The notes beneath the pieces were generated by a model. That model made no database searches and was not told where the DNA came from. It saw only the letters and a program-made list of their open reading frames with translations. From positions 830,001-894,000 of the forward strand of contig JABMCL010003147.1 in NCBI GenBank assembly GCA_018857735.1: a stretch of DNA of 64,000 nt. Reading direction: 5' to 3'. The position numbers and the translations under genes are program-made. Shown here piece by piece: positions 36,215 to 48,650 of the stretch. Source of the DNA: Alviniconcha marisindica. Taxonomy: Eukaryota > Mollusca > Gastropoda > Provannidae. Each line of letters starts with the position of its first letter. Within the stretch, counting starts at the first letter, position 1.

Positions 36215-36245
36215 GTGTGTGTGTGTGCGTGCGTGCGCGCGTGCG
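36000..36245. repeat. (AT)n and (GT)n microsatellites
   Basis: (AT)n at 36000-36028; (GT)n at about 36140-36245 with GCGTGCGCGC at its end. An ATT run follows at 36340-36360. Confidence 0.95.
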
Positions 36246-36361
36246 TGCGCGCACTCGCGGAAGTTTGTCTTGACTGTGCTTTGGTTCTTTGCTTTGTAAT
36301 GGGCTATGTGCTCCAATTGGGAGCACATAAAAGAGTACATTATTATTATTATTATTATTTG

Positions 36362-37424
36362 TGATGTTTTTCTCACGGACGTTCATGTGCATGTGATTTT
36401 TATTTGTTTACTTCCTCTTCTGCGGGAGAGTGGGAGGGGTGTTCCATCTTGGCATTTTGTTTAATATTCAATTTTATTTGGTTGCTGTTTATCATAAACT
36501 CGCGATGAGACTGGCCGTCCATCTGGTGGTTGAAACACTGGTTGGTGTTTATCCACGTGTTGGTCTATATATGCTTTTGCCAAACTTACCACGCGAAGCG
36601 TATAACACTGTAACTGCCATGCGAGCTTTCAGTCTGTTTTTATTGGCGGATAAGCTTCAGTCTCGTCTTTTCATTGGCTATGTATTTTCAAACTGCGAAG
36701 TCATTGGTCGCTGCTTGCGCTGTTGTTCTAGAACGCACTCCTTTCATCTTACATTTTCGTCATTAGTTTTCATGATCACTTCCAGTGTCGTTTGGCAGCA
36801 CGTTCCACTCCTGTACTTGCACTCCGCTGTTTTGTTGTATTGTTCATATTTAGTTGCAATAATAATAACTCTTTTGTAGCGCTATACCCCGTGAAAAACA
36901 AAACAAAAACAAACAAACAAAAAACACCAAAAACTAAAAAGGGGCTCACGGCGCTGTGCAATGTCGTAGTATAAACTATAGAAAGAACCCAGAATAAAAA
37001 TCAGTCCAGTGCACAAGTACTAATAGTACTCAAGGAAATTAATGTTTTGAAGAAGAAAAAAAAAACACCTGATGATGTATAGATATAGTTAAACGAATTG
37101 TTACAGCTTAATCTAATTCGTGAAATAGTGCTTGATGTTTATGTATAATTTAGCCAGTTGAGCCAGCCAGTTCAGTTAGTCAGTTAACCAGCCAGTTCAG
37201 TTCAGTCAGTCAGTTAGCCAGCCAGTTCGGTTCAGAGCCTTGGAGGACAGCCCACTGGCTCTCTTGCACCAAGGAGTTTTGTCTATCACTCACCTATGTC
37301 TTTTGCTATATTAGTCCTGGCCTTTCATCTCTTTTTCTTCAGACCGCCTTAACTCAAGTAGTGTATCACCCCAATGCACGTTTCCTACAGCTAGCAACAC
37401 AACCATAGTCCGCTTCGTCTTCCC
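36362..37424. other. intronic unique sequence
   Basis: About 1 kb in the third intron. CAGTTAGCCAGCCAGTTCAG-type short repeats at 37146-37230 and AAACA-rich sequence at 36897-36930. No exon that fits phase 1 was found. Confidence 0.5.
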
Positions 37425-37427
37425 TTT

Positions 37428-37880
37428 GTTAGAAACAGTACTCGTTGCCTTTGTTAGAAACAGTACTCGTTGCCTTTGTTGCAAACGTTACTCGATGCCT
37501 TTGTTAGAAACAGTACTCGTAGCCTTTGTTAGAAACAGTACTCTTTGCCTTTGTTAGAAACAGTACTCGTTGCCTTTGTTAGAAACATTGCTCGTCGCCC
37601 TTGTTAGAAACATTACTCTTCGCCTTTGTTACAAAGTTAGTCGTCGCCTTTGTTAAAAACCATACTCGTCGCCTTTGTTAGAAACATTACTCTTCGCCTT
37701 TGTTACAAAGTTAGTCGTCGCCTTTGTTAGAAATCATACTCGTCGCTTACTCTTCGCCTTTGTTACAAAGTTACTCGTCGCCTTTGTTAGAAACGTTGCT
37801 CGTCGCCTTTGTTAGAAACGTTGCTCGTCGCCTTTGTTAGAAACGTTGCTCGTCGCCTTTGTTAGAAACGTTGCTCGTCG
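37428..37880. repeat. about 24-bp intronic minisatellite
   Basis: 'GCCTTTGTTAGAAACAGTAC' plus TCGT; about 18 copies with variable ends (ACATTACTC, CGTTGCTC). The rightmost copies (37790-37880) are nearly identical. Confidence 0.95.
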
Positions 37881-38381
37881 CCGTCTCCCTTTTGTGTCGT
37901 TGTGCTCATCGTCCTCCTCATCAGCCGCCACGGCGTGGTGGTGTACATCGTCATTCACGTCCCCATCCTCATCTGTCGCCTTACCATGTTGTGTATTTGT
38001 AGTGCGTATTTTACTTGGAGCTTAATTGGTTTGTGATTTCTTTTTTGCAAAGTCGAGTGAGTGCACAATATGAATAATCGTTTTCGTATTCGTCATCACC
38101 ATTTATGATCATGGTTCACAGCCACTTTTGATTGGTTGTCATTTATTCAGCTTTGTTGTATTCTAATTGCTCAACACCATACGCACGCTCATTTAACATT
38201 GTATCATAACATCAATACACCCTATTATACGTAATCGGTACCTTTTCATGATATAACAAAATGGTATGTTGGTGCATGCCACATCGTATCAGCATAACGT
38301 CTTAGTATTTAGAAGTTGTTGTTTCATCCACACAAAATCTTGTTTTCATCAGTCCACACAGCAGTTGATTTCTCTAATCGA

Positions 38382-38382
<1 letters not shown>

Positions 38383-38459
<77 letters not shown>

Positions 38460-38525
38460 TGTGTGGCGAGCGATGCGTGGATGCGTGCGTTGTGCGTGCG
38501 TGCGTGCGTGCGTGCGTGTCGTGGT

Positions 38526-38622
<97 letters not shown>

Positions 38623-38700
38623 TGAGTGAGTGAGTGAGTGAATGAGTGTGTGTGGGTGTGGGTGTGTGTGTGGGTGCGGTGCGGTGCGTGCTTGCGTGCG
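38383..38700. repeat. long (GT)n microsatellite
   Basis: (GT)n with GTGC and GAGT interruptions, ending about 240 bases upstream of exon 4. Confidence 0.97.
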
Positions 38701-38938
38701 CGTGTGCGTGATCATCCTGGACTGCGGTGGATCGCCCCGTGTTGTGTTTCACGTATTGACATGAACATGATCCCACACAACAGCAGACTGTCATGGTTTC
38801 TTTCACACGATCATTATCACCTGCCCGCCAGTCGCAGCTTGGCCATGTGGTGTATGTGATTGTGTGTTGACTGGATTTTTGGATGTCGAATTAACACCAC
38901 TAATGTGCTTGCCGCATGCTTTCCTCTTCCACGGATAG

Positions 38939-39040
38939 ACGGTTCGACGACGGTGACGAAGAAAACAGAGACGACGACAACCGTCAAACAGACGTCGGGC
39001 TTCGGAGGCGTCCAGTACGGAGCTCCTAGAGCCGCGCCAG
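38939..39040 (+). CDS. SMTN-like: smoothelin-like, exon 4 (Thr-rich linker)
   Basis: Acceptor CCACGGATAG, donor CAG|GTATGT. Phase 1 in and out, 102 nt, residues about 144-177. Contains TTVTKKTETTTTVKQTSGFG then GVQYGAP, low-complexity Thr/Lys followed by a Gly-rich segment. It continues the Thr-rich end of exon 3. No known domain; likely disordered and a possible phosphorylation region. The polypyrimidine tract (TTTCCTCTTCC) is weak but present. Confidence 0.75.
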
Positions 39041-40989
39041 GTATGTAGAACACCTGCACCCGCTGTGTGGCTCAGTTCACCTTGCTGCACTGTGTGGTGT
39101 CTTGCAGGTTACTTCCCATGCCCAGGGTGTTAGAGAACAGGACAGCGGTAACTCCTTCGCGAAACCCTTTGCCAAGGAATTATCACCGTTTTGTGCCATG
39201 GTTCAATTTTGTGAGGGTTTGTCGGTTGTCCCGTAATCATGGACATGTTCACGACAACCAGGAACAGTTGTGTGATTTTCCGTGGTTCGCGTAAAATTAT
39301 AAAAGAACAGAAAGCGTCTCTTTATACTACTGGACATATTTTGTTTAAAGGGAAGCCTTTCTCTTTTGTTGCTGCTTAGTTACAAAAGTGCCGTTAAAAC
39401 CAACTTGTTAAGTCCTATTTTGATACTGAAAAAAAGGAAGAATAAAAAAAGAAGATTCTTTTCCATGTTTTGTCGGGCGAGCTCGCAAAAGATGTAAGTC
39501 CTGTTTAAGAAGGGGAGTTGCATTATCTGCGATTAACTGTTTTGTCCCAGCCGTTTTCGCCACTTCTTCGCTGAGTCTTTGGGGTCTGCGTGAACTTGTT
39601 CATGGTTGTGGACGACCTTCTGGTGGATGCGAAGGTTGCCTGCATTTGGTGACGAACTGCAAGCAGCCTTCCTGTTCTGTATGCTCAGTGTTCAGTTTGG
39701 ATCACATGGATACTGTCTAGTCATCAGTAACATTCCTTCACTGAATCTGCCTCCAGTCCTGCTATAGATTAATACTGTATTTTGAGTATAACTGTATTAA
39801 TCTGGACCCGACACCCCCCCCCCCCCCCCTTTCGATAATGGGAATGCGTAAAAGAAAAGTGAATGGTTTTGGCGATCTGAAACAAGTTCAGTTTATGTAA
39901 TAGATTTCATCTATATGTGTTCATGTGATCAGAACTGAAATATAAAAAATTGATTACTACAATTTAGTATTTATTTGATTGGTTATGATTTTACATTCTG
40001 CATCTAGACAAACTGAATGACTATTTCAGGTGTAAAGGGCTTAAATTGATTTGTTCTAAAGGTGTGATTAATTGTTTAGTTCGGACTTGAATCATTTGTT
40101 TAACTGCCTGATGCACTTAAATAGCATTTTCTTTGCTGCTTTTTTGTGTTTGGTTCATGATTTGTGGTTTGAGTTGAAGTTCATTTGATATTTTGTTTGT
40201 TTGTGTTGCTGTGCAAACTGACTTAACGTGAAATTTGAATGAGTATGTAAAAAACCAAAAATGCCAATTATCTTTCTGTCACCATTTGATAAAACAAATC
40301 TGTTTTATTTCTGTTTTTTCTTTCCCCTCCCCTCCTCCCCCTTTTACCTAAAACAACTGCCCCTTTTCTTATGTTGACGTCTGCCCCCACTGTGGATTTC
40401 CAATTTCTCAATCTAATACGTTCTTCACAGCTTCAAATTCCGTTGTTAGTCGTAAGCATGAACTATATACTGGTGGACATATGGTACTACTATTCATCGT
40501 GTAAAGGTGCCATTATGTTGTACTGGATCTCAATACTCGACATGCATGCAAAGATAATTCCAATAAACCAACAGTCCCTGTACGCAGGTGTTATGCAGAT
40601 GATACACACGGTATCACCCGTATTTGTTTTTAAAGGAGGTTTTCAGTGTAGCCCATGCTGCGCTTTTGCATGATTGAAAACAACTCCGCGCTGTAGATTG
40701 GTCAACCTCTTGACAAACAAATGAGATATCAGCTTGTGGCTTTACAGCTGCTTTATTTTCAGTAGAAAATGAAAAGATGCATTGATTTGCATCGTTAATC
40801 ATAACCTCCCAAATCTGGGCTGGAGCACAGGCAACGTACGAACGAGTTGAACATAGTAGTTCATGAAAACTAGCACACCAGTCAGAAAGTAAAAAACAAC
40901 AACACACAACTGCTGTGATTTATTGTATACAAACAGAATGTTACTGACTCTGGCGATAAGATGTTCTATTGAATAAAAAAATAACACAG
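39041..40989. other. intronic sequence, AT-rich
   Basis: Fourth intron. C-run at 39812-39829. No tandem array of note. A CTTCACAG acceptor-like site at 40431 opens a short phase-1 frame without a good donor, so no exon is called. Confidence 0.5.
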
Positions 40990-41577
40990 ACGGGGAAGAC
41001 CCTTCCGAAGACAAGAGCGAAGAGAAGGCTATGGGTGTTGCGGAAAGAGACGCCGGGGGAAAGGAAATTAACAAAGAGAAAAACTCTGACTGCAAAGATG
41101 ACCCCCACCCCGAGCCCCGTGAAAACCCAGCGCCTTGCAGCGACTCCACCTCCAGCAACCCCGCCCTCCCAGATGACCATTTCGGTGAGAAGACGACGCC
41201 GGAAACAACGGAGACCGGAAAAGACAGCAGAAAAGAAGCAGCCACTGAAAAGGCAGAAGACAAAGATTCTGGCGAGACAAAGGACTCGGCCTCTAAAGAC
41301 GAAATCTCGGAAGCACCTGAAAGTCTGGGCAGTGCCGGTGATTCCGCCAAGACAGGTGAAACCTCTGAGAAAGATGAAGATCGGGACAAGTCCAAGGTCT
41401 CGGCAGAGAAGGGGAAATCCTCCTCAGATCCCACAAAGAAAGACCAGGAAGAGCAGAGCCTGACCACCAAAGACTCTGATGTCGACGCTGGGGCCAAGCC
41501 CCCAAAGGAAGAAGCGGCCAAACCAGAGCCTGCCAAAGACGGTCCCGGCAGGCAACCCACGACTGCCAAGCAAGCCG
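40990..41577 (+). CDS. SMTN-like: smoothelin-like, exon 5 (acidic/Lys-rich linker)
   Basis: Acceptor ATAACACAG, donor GCCG|GTACTT. Phase 1 in and out, 588 nt, 196 codons (residues about 178-373) with no stop. Composition is Lys/Glu/Asp/Ser/Thr/Ala with almost no hydrophobic or aromatic residues, so it should be disordered. Repeated short motifs include EKAEDKDSGETKDSASKD and KDEDRDKSKVSAEKGKSSSD. GC-rich with CCC/GCC codons, unlike the AT-rich introns. It is the longest exon and could be a cassette, since skipping keeps the frame. The donor is weak, so the 3' boundary is less certain than the frame. Confidence 0.78.
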
Positions 41578-42030
41578 GTACTTTGTCTAGGCGGCCAGTA
41601 GCGCGTGTCTAGATTGCTAGAAGGGACACTGGGCATCTCCCTCGTGTGGTCAGTCAGCTCGGGTAGCGAGTAGCTAGAGCTGATGATGATGTGGGGCTTA
41701 ATGTCCTCAGCTAGAGCCGCCGAAAGTCGGGTATTATGCCAGGGACAAAACGTGTGCATCAGGTGTGCGGTAGTGCAAGAATAGCTGTAGTGCCAGTGAG
41801 GGCTTCTGTTTTGTTTCAGGGACAAAGGTAATGCTTCCTTTGATGTGTTTAGTAAATAATTGCTGTCGATGTTTATTTTATATAGCATACGCGTATTATC
41901 ACAATTTTCTCGTCTAGTCTAGAATACGGATTTGTTTGTTTGTGTGTTTTGTTCGTTCCAAATCGTTTAAGAGGAATGAAACTTGATGTTTGACCCCCCC
42001 CCCCCAAAAAAAAAAAAAAATCAGTTTTAG

Positions 42031-42159
42031 GATTGGCATCATCAGGCGGCTCTAAACTGAACTTGATAATAAATCACGACGAAACATTACCGGCAATACG
42101 TTCAACACTGCAGCAGGAACAAACCAACGAACAGGCCAGGATCAGAAAACCTTTTGGGG
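42031..42159 (+). CDS. SMTN-like: smoothelin-like, exon 6 (candidate)
   Basis: Acceptor TCAGTTTTAG, donor GGG|GTAATG. Phase 1 in and out, 129 nt (43 codons, residues about 374-416). The translation includes SKLNLIINHDETLPAIRSTL and QQEQTNEQARIRKPFG, which reads like a helical, non-repetitive peptide. Support comes from exact phase agreement with neighbours and lack of repeats. Against it, the upstream sequence is a C-run and A-run rather than a normal polypyrimidine tract. Confidence 0.5.
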
Positions 42160-44260
42160 GTAATGTGTTTGGCTGGGGCAAGCCATCACGTAAGACTGAA
42201 GAGGTGCACATTTGTGTGTATTCCGTGGCTATCAGTTCGGCACGGGAAGCAGACGGGAGGCCCAGGGAACAAGGTGTGCGGAGTCGCGTGCAGCAACAAA
42301 CAGCTGTATCAGTCGGGCTCAGCTCGGCACGATAAGGAATCTGGCGAAAGCGTTCACGCCATCGCCATCATCAACACTCGGCTAGAATGCCGAGACAAAT
42401 GCCAGAAAAACTGGAAGTTATTCTGGGAGCGTTCCCGGTACTCCACACAGCGCAACGCGTGTCTGCGCCACAGAGACTGCGGTGTACACCAAACCGTGTT
42501 TCAGCTGCAGGCCTAGGGCTACGATTGTTGAGGCTTTTTAAGCATTTAAAAGAGAAAGAAAACTAAAACAAGATCAAAACAGACAAAAGATTAAAGGGAG
42601 CGCTTATGCAGACACTACAAAACAGGCGGAGATCTTCAGGTAGACCCCTCTTCCCTTTTTTAAGCAACGAGCGGACAGATACACGCGGCAAACGATGAGA
42701 GGAGTGAAATTTGATCTACTTTTAGTTGGGGAAGAAGTTGTTTGTACTTTTTGTGGCATTTTAAAAGCTATGATATTCTATCGGTAGAAAGACTCGAAAT
42801 GCCAAGAAGAAAATTTCGGTTTGTTGACCTGATCTATTATTGTGTCTCTTTAACTGAGAATCGGAAAACAGCGCTGATGTCCTGAATTTTACTTTAGCGT
42901 AGAAACATGAAAATTATTTATAGCCTTTCGTGTTGATTTTGTTGTCATTGTTGTCGTTCTGGGTGGCCTTTGTTCGCCTCTATCGAACCAATGAGCAGAA
43001 GAGTGTATTTTTTAATGTATATTTTTGTTTTTTTGCTACGTGCTGTGGGCTAGATTCGGGTTCACCGATAGGCGGCGCGGCCAGACAGGACTTGTGAATC
43101 GGGTTCGTGACACAAGTTTGGGTTTTTGTGAAGCTGAGGTGAAGGCAGGCTGTGTCCCACTGAGTGTGTAGGGGGCGAGACCCCTGACTACCATCATGTT
43201 GTCTGCAGTAATGGCAGCAGACCCCGTTGGGAGGTTTCCAGACCCACTTGTTGAGCAATGCATCGCATTCCACGTCTGCCCCCTCACACAGGGGTTGATT
43301 AGTCAGCAGCGTGGAGCGTGTCGTCGGTACACGACGGCCTACGTGCCGCACACTTCATTTGGTCCTGATGTGGAGCCGGGAACGCAATCCAGAACAGTAG
43401 CGTAAAAGAGATAAAACAACAACAGAAATCCCAACCCTCACTTAATCGACCCTGATAGCTCACTGCCAACTTTTAACATAACAGCAATATTTTAAGAAGA
43501 GTTACGCTTGTTGGATTCAGTTTTGTACTATAATAAAAATAAAAATAATAAAAACAAATAATAATAAAAATAATAATAATTATTATTATTATTAAAATAT
43601 CTTGAAGTTTTGCGGTGATTCAGATACTTTTAGGTCGTGTGCTTTTTCGTTCTGTGTTGTTTGTCTCCGATGGTGTGACGGATTGGATTGAACCACGAAT
43701 CTAGTGACCTCAAGTTGTTTGAGACGAAGAGCGAGACTGACCCCTGACCCCCAGCCGTTCCCTCCTGTCCCCATGACACCATCCCTGGTGATGCATGTCT
43801 CTAGCAGAACGAGCACTTGCTGTGGTTTGACTTAGTCGTCTACTTATTAGTAACAGAAAAGATTGGGACGCTATCTATATTTGGCTGTGAAGGTTTCATT
43901 TCGGGGGGAGGCATAATTTTTTTTAAAGCTATGAATATGGGCAGTAATAGAGGATAATTATGATCTTCTCTTGTTTTCTGACTCTGGTAGGATGCTTTAA
44001 TACATTTTTGACAATCCGAAAACATATTTTAATTATTAAGGTTTCTGTTGTTGTTGTTGTTTGTGTTTTCGTCGCCGTTGTTGTTTTTAACCTATAATCA
44101 CTGCCATAACTGAAACACTCAACCCCCCGCACATTACTGCCTCTACACAACTTAAGTCACAACGAGTCCGCCCTCCTGTTTGGCCTGACCTTGACCTGAC
44201 CTTGACCTACTTTCTCTCCCGCATCTTGGCTGCTGCCCGCCCTCTGGTGTTGGCGTGTAG
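42160..44260. other. intronic sequence
   Basis: Sixth intron. The open frame right after exon 6 (42154-42516) is in another phase and shows no protein signature. AAT/ATT-rich repeats at 43533-43600. GTTGTTGTTGTT at 44048-44060. Confidence 0.5.
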
Positions 44261-44401
44261 AACTAAACACTAGGAACCTGAAGGAGCAGTTAAGCCGCGT
44301 CAGCGGGCCGGGCTCCAGTGGTAGCATAGCCATCAAAACGGAATCGTGGAGCAGTGTGGATGGCGTGGCCCGCAAGGCTCAGAAGACAGAGTCCTGGGGA
44401 G
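44261..44401 (+). CDS. SMTN-like: smoothelin-like, exon 7
   Basis: Acceptor GTTGGCGTGTAG, donor GAG|GTATAC. Phase 1 in and out, 141 nt, residues about 417-463. Contains LNTRNLKEQLSRVSGPGSSG and a doubled 'KTESW' motif: IAIKTESWSSVDGV and ARKAQKTESWG, spaced 16 residues. Repeated Trp-containing short motifs in an otherwise disordered linker are often binding sites; that is inference. Confidence 0.78.
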
Positions 44402-46077
44402 GTATACACTTCTATGCCTATAAATCCTTCTCTTCCACTTGCTAGACCGGGTGGTGGTGGCAGCTGTACTATGCCACGTTTGTCAGGCTTTTCTTTTCTT
44501 TTTCTTTTCTTTTCTTTTTTTTATCTTCCCCACATGTTTTTGTGTGGGGATATTATTCGCTAGTTGTGGTGGTCAGAAGGCGTGGGGGGGGGGGGGGGAG
44601 AGTGGCGGGAGGGGTCGCTTCTGCGGTAACAGCTCCATACACTGCGTTTTCCGCTTTTTCTTGCTGCTTGAACTTGATTGTTTCTTGAAAGAAAGTATTA
44701 GTAAGGTTTTTCTTTTTCTTCTTTTTTCCCGGTGAACACTTCGAGCTGTTTGTGGCAGAACTACTGACGCTATTCTTTTGTCTGTGTGTGACAGTGGGTA
44801 CGGTAGACTTGAATCGTAGAGTGTTCGCTGAGTAGCACTAAAAGTAGTCTGACTTGCGAGTCAGATAATCACCATTCTCTCAGAATGTTCTGCATTTCCT
44901 GCTTTTGCTTTCGGCTTTAACCTTTTGGTGTGTTATGTGGGAGCATGGTAGACTGGTTGGGTGGCTTTTTCGGCTTATATCTTAACTGTTTCAGAATGTA
45001 ACGAAGTTGTTGTTTTGGGTTCTTCTCGTTTGTTTCACCCACGATCGCGTCTTAATAGCATTGCCCTCTGTGGGAAGAATAAACTCCGGTTGTATTATAA
45101 TGTAAGTCCGCTTGTATGTATCCAAGTCGCTGTAGTGAGATCAGTGGAAGGGAAGGGGAATTTTGATGGGGGCCGGGGAAAGGGGGTTGGGGGGCAAACA
45201 ACTGATTTGCTTGCTGGGTCTATGAGTACTCTGATAGACGTAGCCTACGTCGCACGTGCATGCTCTGGTGGTGGTTTGCTTTTCAGTTCTCTCTCTACTA
45301 GTCAAGTATCCTCAGTCCATCTGTCTTCAACCTGGCATTGCAGTTAGAAAAGGCTTTTGGGGGTGTCTTCTTAGTTAGATGTTTGGAGTATCTTCTTAGT
45401 TAGATGTTTGGAGTGTCTTCTTAGTTAGATGTTTGGAGTGTCTTCTTAGTTAGCTGTTTGGGGTGTCTTCTTAGTTAGATGTTTTCTATGGCATTGTGTC
45501 TATTTTTCACGAACACCCCCTTTTCTTTAGCATTATGCTCAGCTCATGGTAGGTATAACAGTTTTAGGGTGTTTAATTTCAATTTTATTCACAGTGAAGT
45601 AGTGTTAATAAATTAACACCAATTAATTGAACCATTCATTTTTGCTGTCTCTCTTTTGTATGACTAATGTGCTTACTTTTATTTATATGACTAATGTGCT
45701 TACATTTTTTTTCTTACTCGGCAACAGTTTTGAAATTGACATCTTATGGTTCATAGCTATGTTTAAATGTGTAACAAAAGTATTATAATGATATAGCATC
45801 AACATATAATTATGACTAAATGCACTTTAATGACATTCATGACTAATCTTATTCGTATAAAAAAAAAATCTTAACGAAAGACCCAAACTAGAGTAATCTG
45901 TACAGACTGCCTTGTGCATTCATTTCTAGAGTCAGTAAGAGTTATTGTGAAATGAAGCAACTGACGGTCGCTAGGCCTTGGACAGTGTTGTGGAGGACGT
46001 AACGCTTCGTGGCGACGTTAGCGGACAGTGTATCACGTGCAGGGAGCGGGTCTGAGTGTTGTCCCTGTGTTGTGCAG
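44402..46077. other. intronic sequence with small repeats
   Basis: G-run at 44584-44598; CTTCTTAGTTAGATGTTTGG repeated about five times at 45355-45482 with a 25-bp unit; otherwise AT-rich unique sequence. Confidence 0.7.
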
Positions 46078-46153
46078 CCAAGCCCCAGGGACCTCGCGGC
46101 GCCATGGCGGCCTTCAAACAGATGGAAGCGGCCAACCCGGCCCCCAAGCCCAA
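46078..46153 (+). CDS. SMTN-like: smoothelin-like, exon 8
   Basis: Acceptor GTTGTGCAG, donor AA|GTAAGTG (strong). Phase 1 in, phase 2 out, 76 nt, residues about 464-488 plus two bases. Pro/Ala-rich: AKPQGPRGAMAAFKQMEAAN, PAPKP. The phase change here is what sets up the alternative CH exons: any next exon must supply one base to finish an AA-N codon. Confidence 0.8.
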
Positions 46154-46256
46154 GTAAGTGAACAATTATAATGAGTACTTAGAGCGCCTAACCTGCACAG
46201 GCCTCAAGTGCTTACACATTCTTTAAATGTTCACATTTTCAAGAGTCAGTGCATAC

Positions 46257-46257
<1 letters not shown>

Positions 46258-46328
<71 letters not shown>

Positions 46329-46345
46329 GTATATATATATATATA
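46258..46345. repeat. (CA)n then (TA)n microsatellite
   Basis: (CA)n to about 46325 then ATATAT to 46346, inside intron 8. Confidence 0.96.
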
Positions 46346-47230
46346 TGGGACTGAAGAAAAGGTTTTTGAAAAAGAAAAGTTTTGAAAGAAGATCGAGCGC
46401 CGACCACTGGACTTTGTTAGGATGGATTCCACAGTTCTTCACGCTCCCACCGCTACGCTGTCAGTCAGGCCATCATCCTTTCGGATAGCGCACGTAGTTA
46501 AAGCTCAGCTACGCCCACAAAACCCGCAAAGAAGGGAGTTTGGAGGGAGAAAAAAGAAGAAGTAAGTAAAACCAGGCGGACTGGGAACTACTTAGTATGA
46601 GTTGGTCCCAAACTGCCTGGCCTCACACGGTTAACTGGGTTTCCCACTGGAACACACTACTACATCACCAAAACGTCACTAACGTGTACACCGCTAACAG
46701 CTCAAAGCTGGCCTCTATTTAGAAACTCGGCTTCAAATTGGCGGGGTTCAATTTAGCGATGCAAACTTACTGTGTACGGTGGCAAAGCGTGGCAAGGGTC
46801 ACGTACTTTGAATTTAGGCAGCTGTACTGGGATTTTTCTTTTTAGGCTTAATTGTTTAACGTTGAGTATTTCCGGAGAGGTGCTGGCAGGCACCGAGATT
46901 CCAGAAGGTGGGGGAAGGGGGAGACTATACCTAACGTTACACACTCACCATCAGAATGAGTCTGCATTGAGACGGGCGGCGGTGTGAGCTATTTTAACGT
47001 TGTATTCATCGTTGGGGACAAAGTCACAAGGCAGTTTCCGTAAAGCACAACGTGTGTAGACAATGGTGAGCCACGAGCCGAAACGGGTTGGAACTGGGTC
47101 TGTCTGCCTGCCGGCCGTGTGTGTTACCGCTGGACCAAACCGGCCCACGGTAAATTGGAAGTGCTCCGGTCCTAGTTTGCTTCCTGCCACTATTCCTTTG
47201 GCAAGAACAAAAAATGGTACCGATGAACAC

Positions 47231-47231
<1 letters not shown>

Positions 47232-47282
<51 letters not shown>
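47232..47282. repeat. (CA)n microsatellite
   Basis: Pure CA repeat in intron 8. GTT repeats follow at 47520-47566. Confidence 0.97.
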
Positions 47283-47285
<3 letters not shown>

Positions 47286-48054
47286 TGCTTTGTGCATGGT
47301 AACAAGTGTCTAAGAGATGAGCAGTTCAGTAAAATGGGGTGATGGGAGGGATGGAACATATTAAACTGTCTTGTGGCAAATATGCTCCTGGCTTAGGTAG
47401 CATATTTATCTGCGCATCACTGCAAGTATGTTCCTTGCTTGCATCGCGCACAGTGCACAGGTTCATGTTGATTCCTTCACTCTTTGTCAGACTGAAGTTG
47501 TTGATGTACTCTCTGACGTTGTTGTTGTTGTTTTGTTGTTGTTGTTGTGTTTTTGTGTTGTTGTTTTTTGGCAACTGTTTGATTTGTATTACCCTGAATG
47601 TGACATTTTATGATCTGTAATTCATTTCCAGTTGCAGTTGAAGCCCACTAGAGAAGGATAACGATGTTGTAACCTCAGTCCAACTGTCTCATCCAATTTG
47701 TCTTTTACGTTTTTATCATTTAGTGCACTTACATCTTAAAATAACACTGTTAACCCAAGCACGTGTTGTTCTGTATATTTTCAGAATTGATTTTTTTTCC
47801 AAAGTGTTTTGTACAAAACACGTAATCCTTCACGACTGATTCCAGTAACCCCTGTATCTTATTGAACTGTGTACAATTACAACAGTATGTATAATTAATC
47901 AGTCCATGTAACCATTATTGGTCTTTGCCATTCCAGTGCTCTTCTCATCAGAGATCAGAATTTGTGTTGGTTGTCTTTGTTCATACGGTATTTACTAATA
48001 ATTATAATCAATATATATATAATATTAATATAAAAATGGACATTTTTTTTCCAG

Positions 48055-48066
48055 CGAAGATGATGG
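48055..48066 (+). CDS. SMTN-like: smoothelin-like, possible 12-nt micro-exon
   Basis: A 12-base segment CGAAGATGATGG lies between an excellent acceptor (CATTTTTTTTCCAG) and a good donor (GG|GTGAGG). Its length keeps frame, and it fits phase 2 in and phase 2 out. After exon 8 it would read N-E-D-D-(G), an acidic insert just before the CH exons. Micro-exons are common in cytoskeletal genes of muscle and neurons. A 12-base exon can also occur by chance in an 8-kb intron. Confidence 0.35.
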
Positions 48067-48499
48067 GTGAGGAGAGGTTCTCTCCCTTTCGCTGCTTGCT
48101 TCCCCTTTCATCGCCCCTTTTGTGTTTTGCCCAGTGCAGACATCATACTTTGAGAGTCTTGCCCTCGCTGCTCAAAGCCTAACCTTGTCTCTCCGGGCTA
48201 GCCGGCTTCGTCTCTTTATACGCCATTTTCTCCTTTCGGTTTTTCTTTCAAAGATATCGCTCTGAAGATGCTATAGCAAGTATACACGCTACAAAACAGC
48301 ATCAGGTAGCGTGTACATGTACCATTACGTTTGTCTTTGATTCTGTCTGCAGCGAACAGATGATTTTTATGCATCCTTTTATTTATTTATTTTTATATTT
48401 TTTTAAATATATTCCTTTATTCTGTTCTCGTTGATTTATTCAGCCTGCGCGTATACATATTGTACATTAATATATTTAGTCATATATATTCAGTCCTCG

Positions 48500-48555
48500 C
48501 TCTCCCTCCCCCCAACTCTCTTTCTCTCTCTCTCCCCCTCCCTTCTCTCCCCCTC

Positions 48556-48650
<95 letters not shown>

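Noticed and set aside
39109..39140. Possible exon after TCTTGCAG at 39108
   Set aside because: Phase-1 reading meets TAG within nine codons.
40432..40510. Short phase-1 exon after a CTTCACAG acceptor
   Set aside because: No good GT donor before the in-frame TAA; hydrophobic translation unlike the neighbouring linker.
42154..42516. 121-codon ORF following candidate exon 6
   Set aside because: Different phase from the smoothelin-like frame, no splice signals that would include it, no recognisable domain.
43195..43405. TCTGCAG acceptor with an open frame in phase 1 (43196-43405)
   Set aside because: No usable donor before the stop, and the sequence contains small inverted motifs typical of non-coding DNA.
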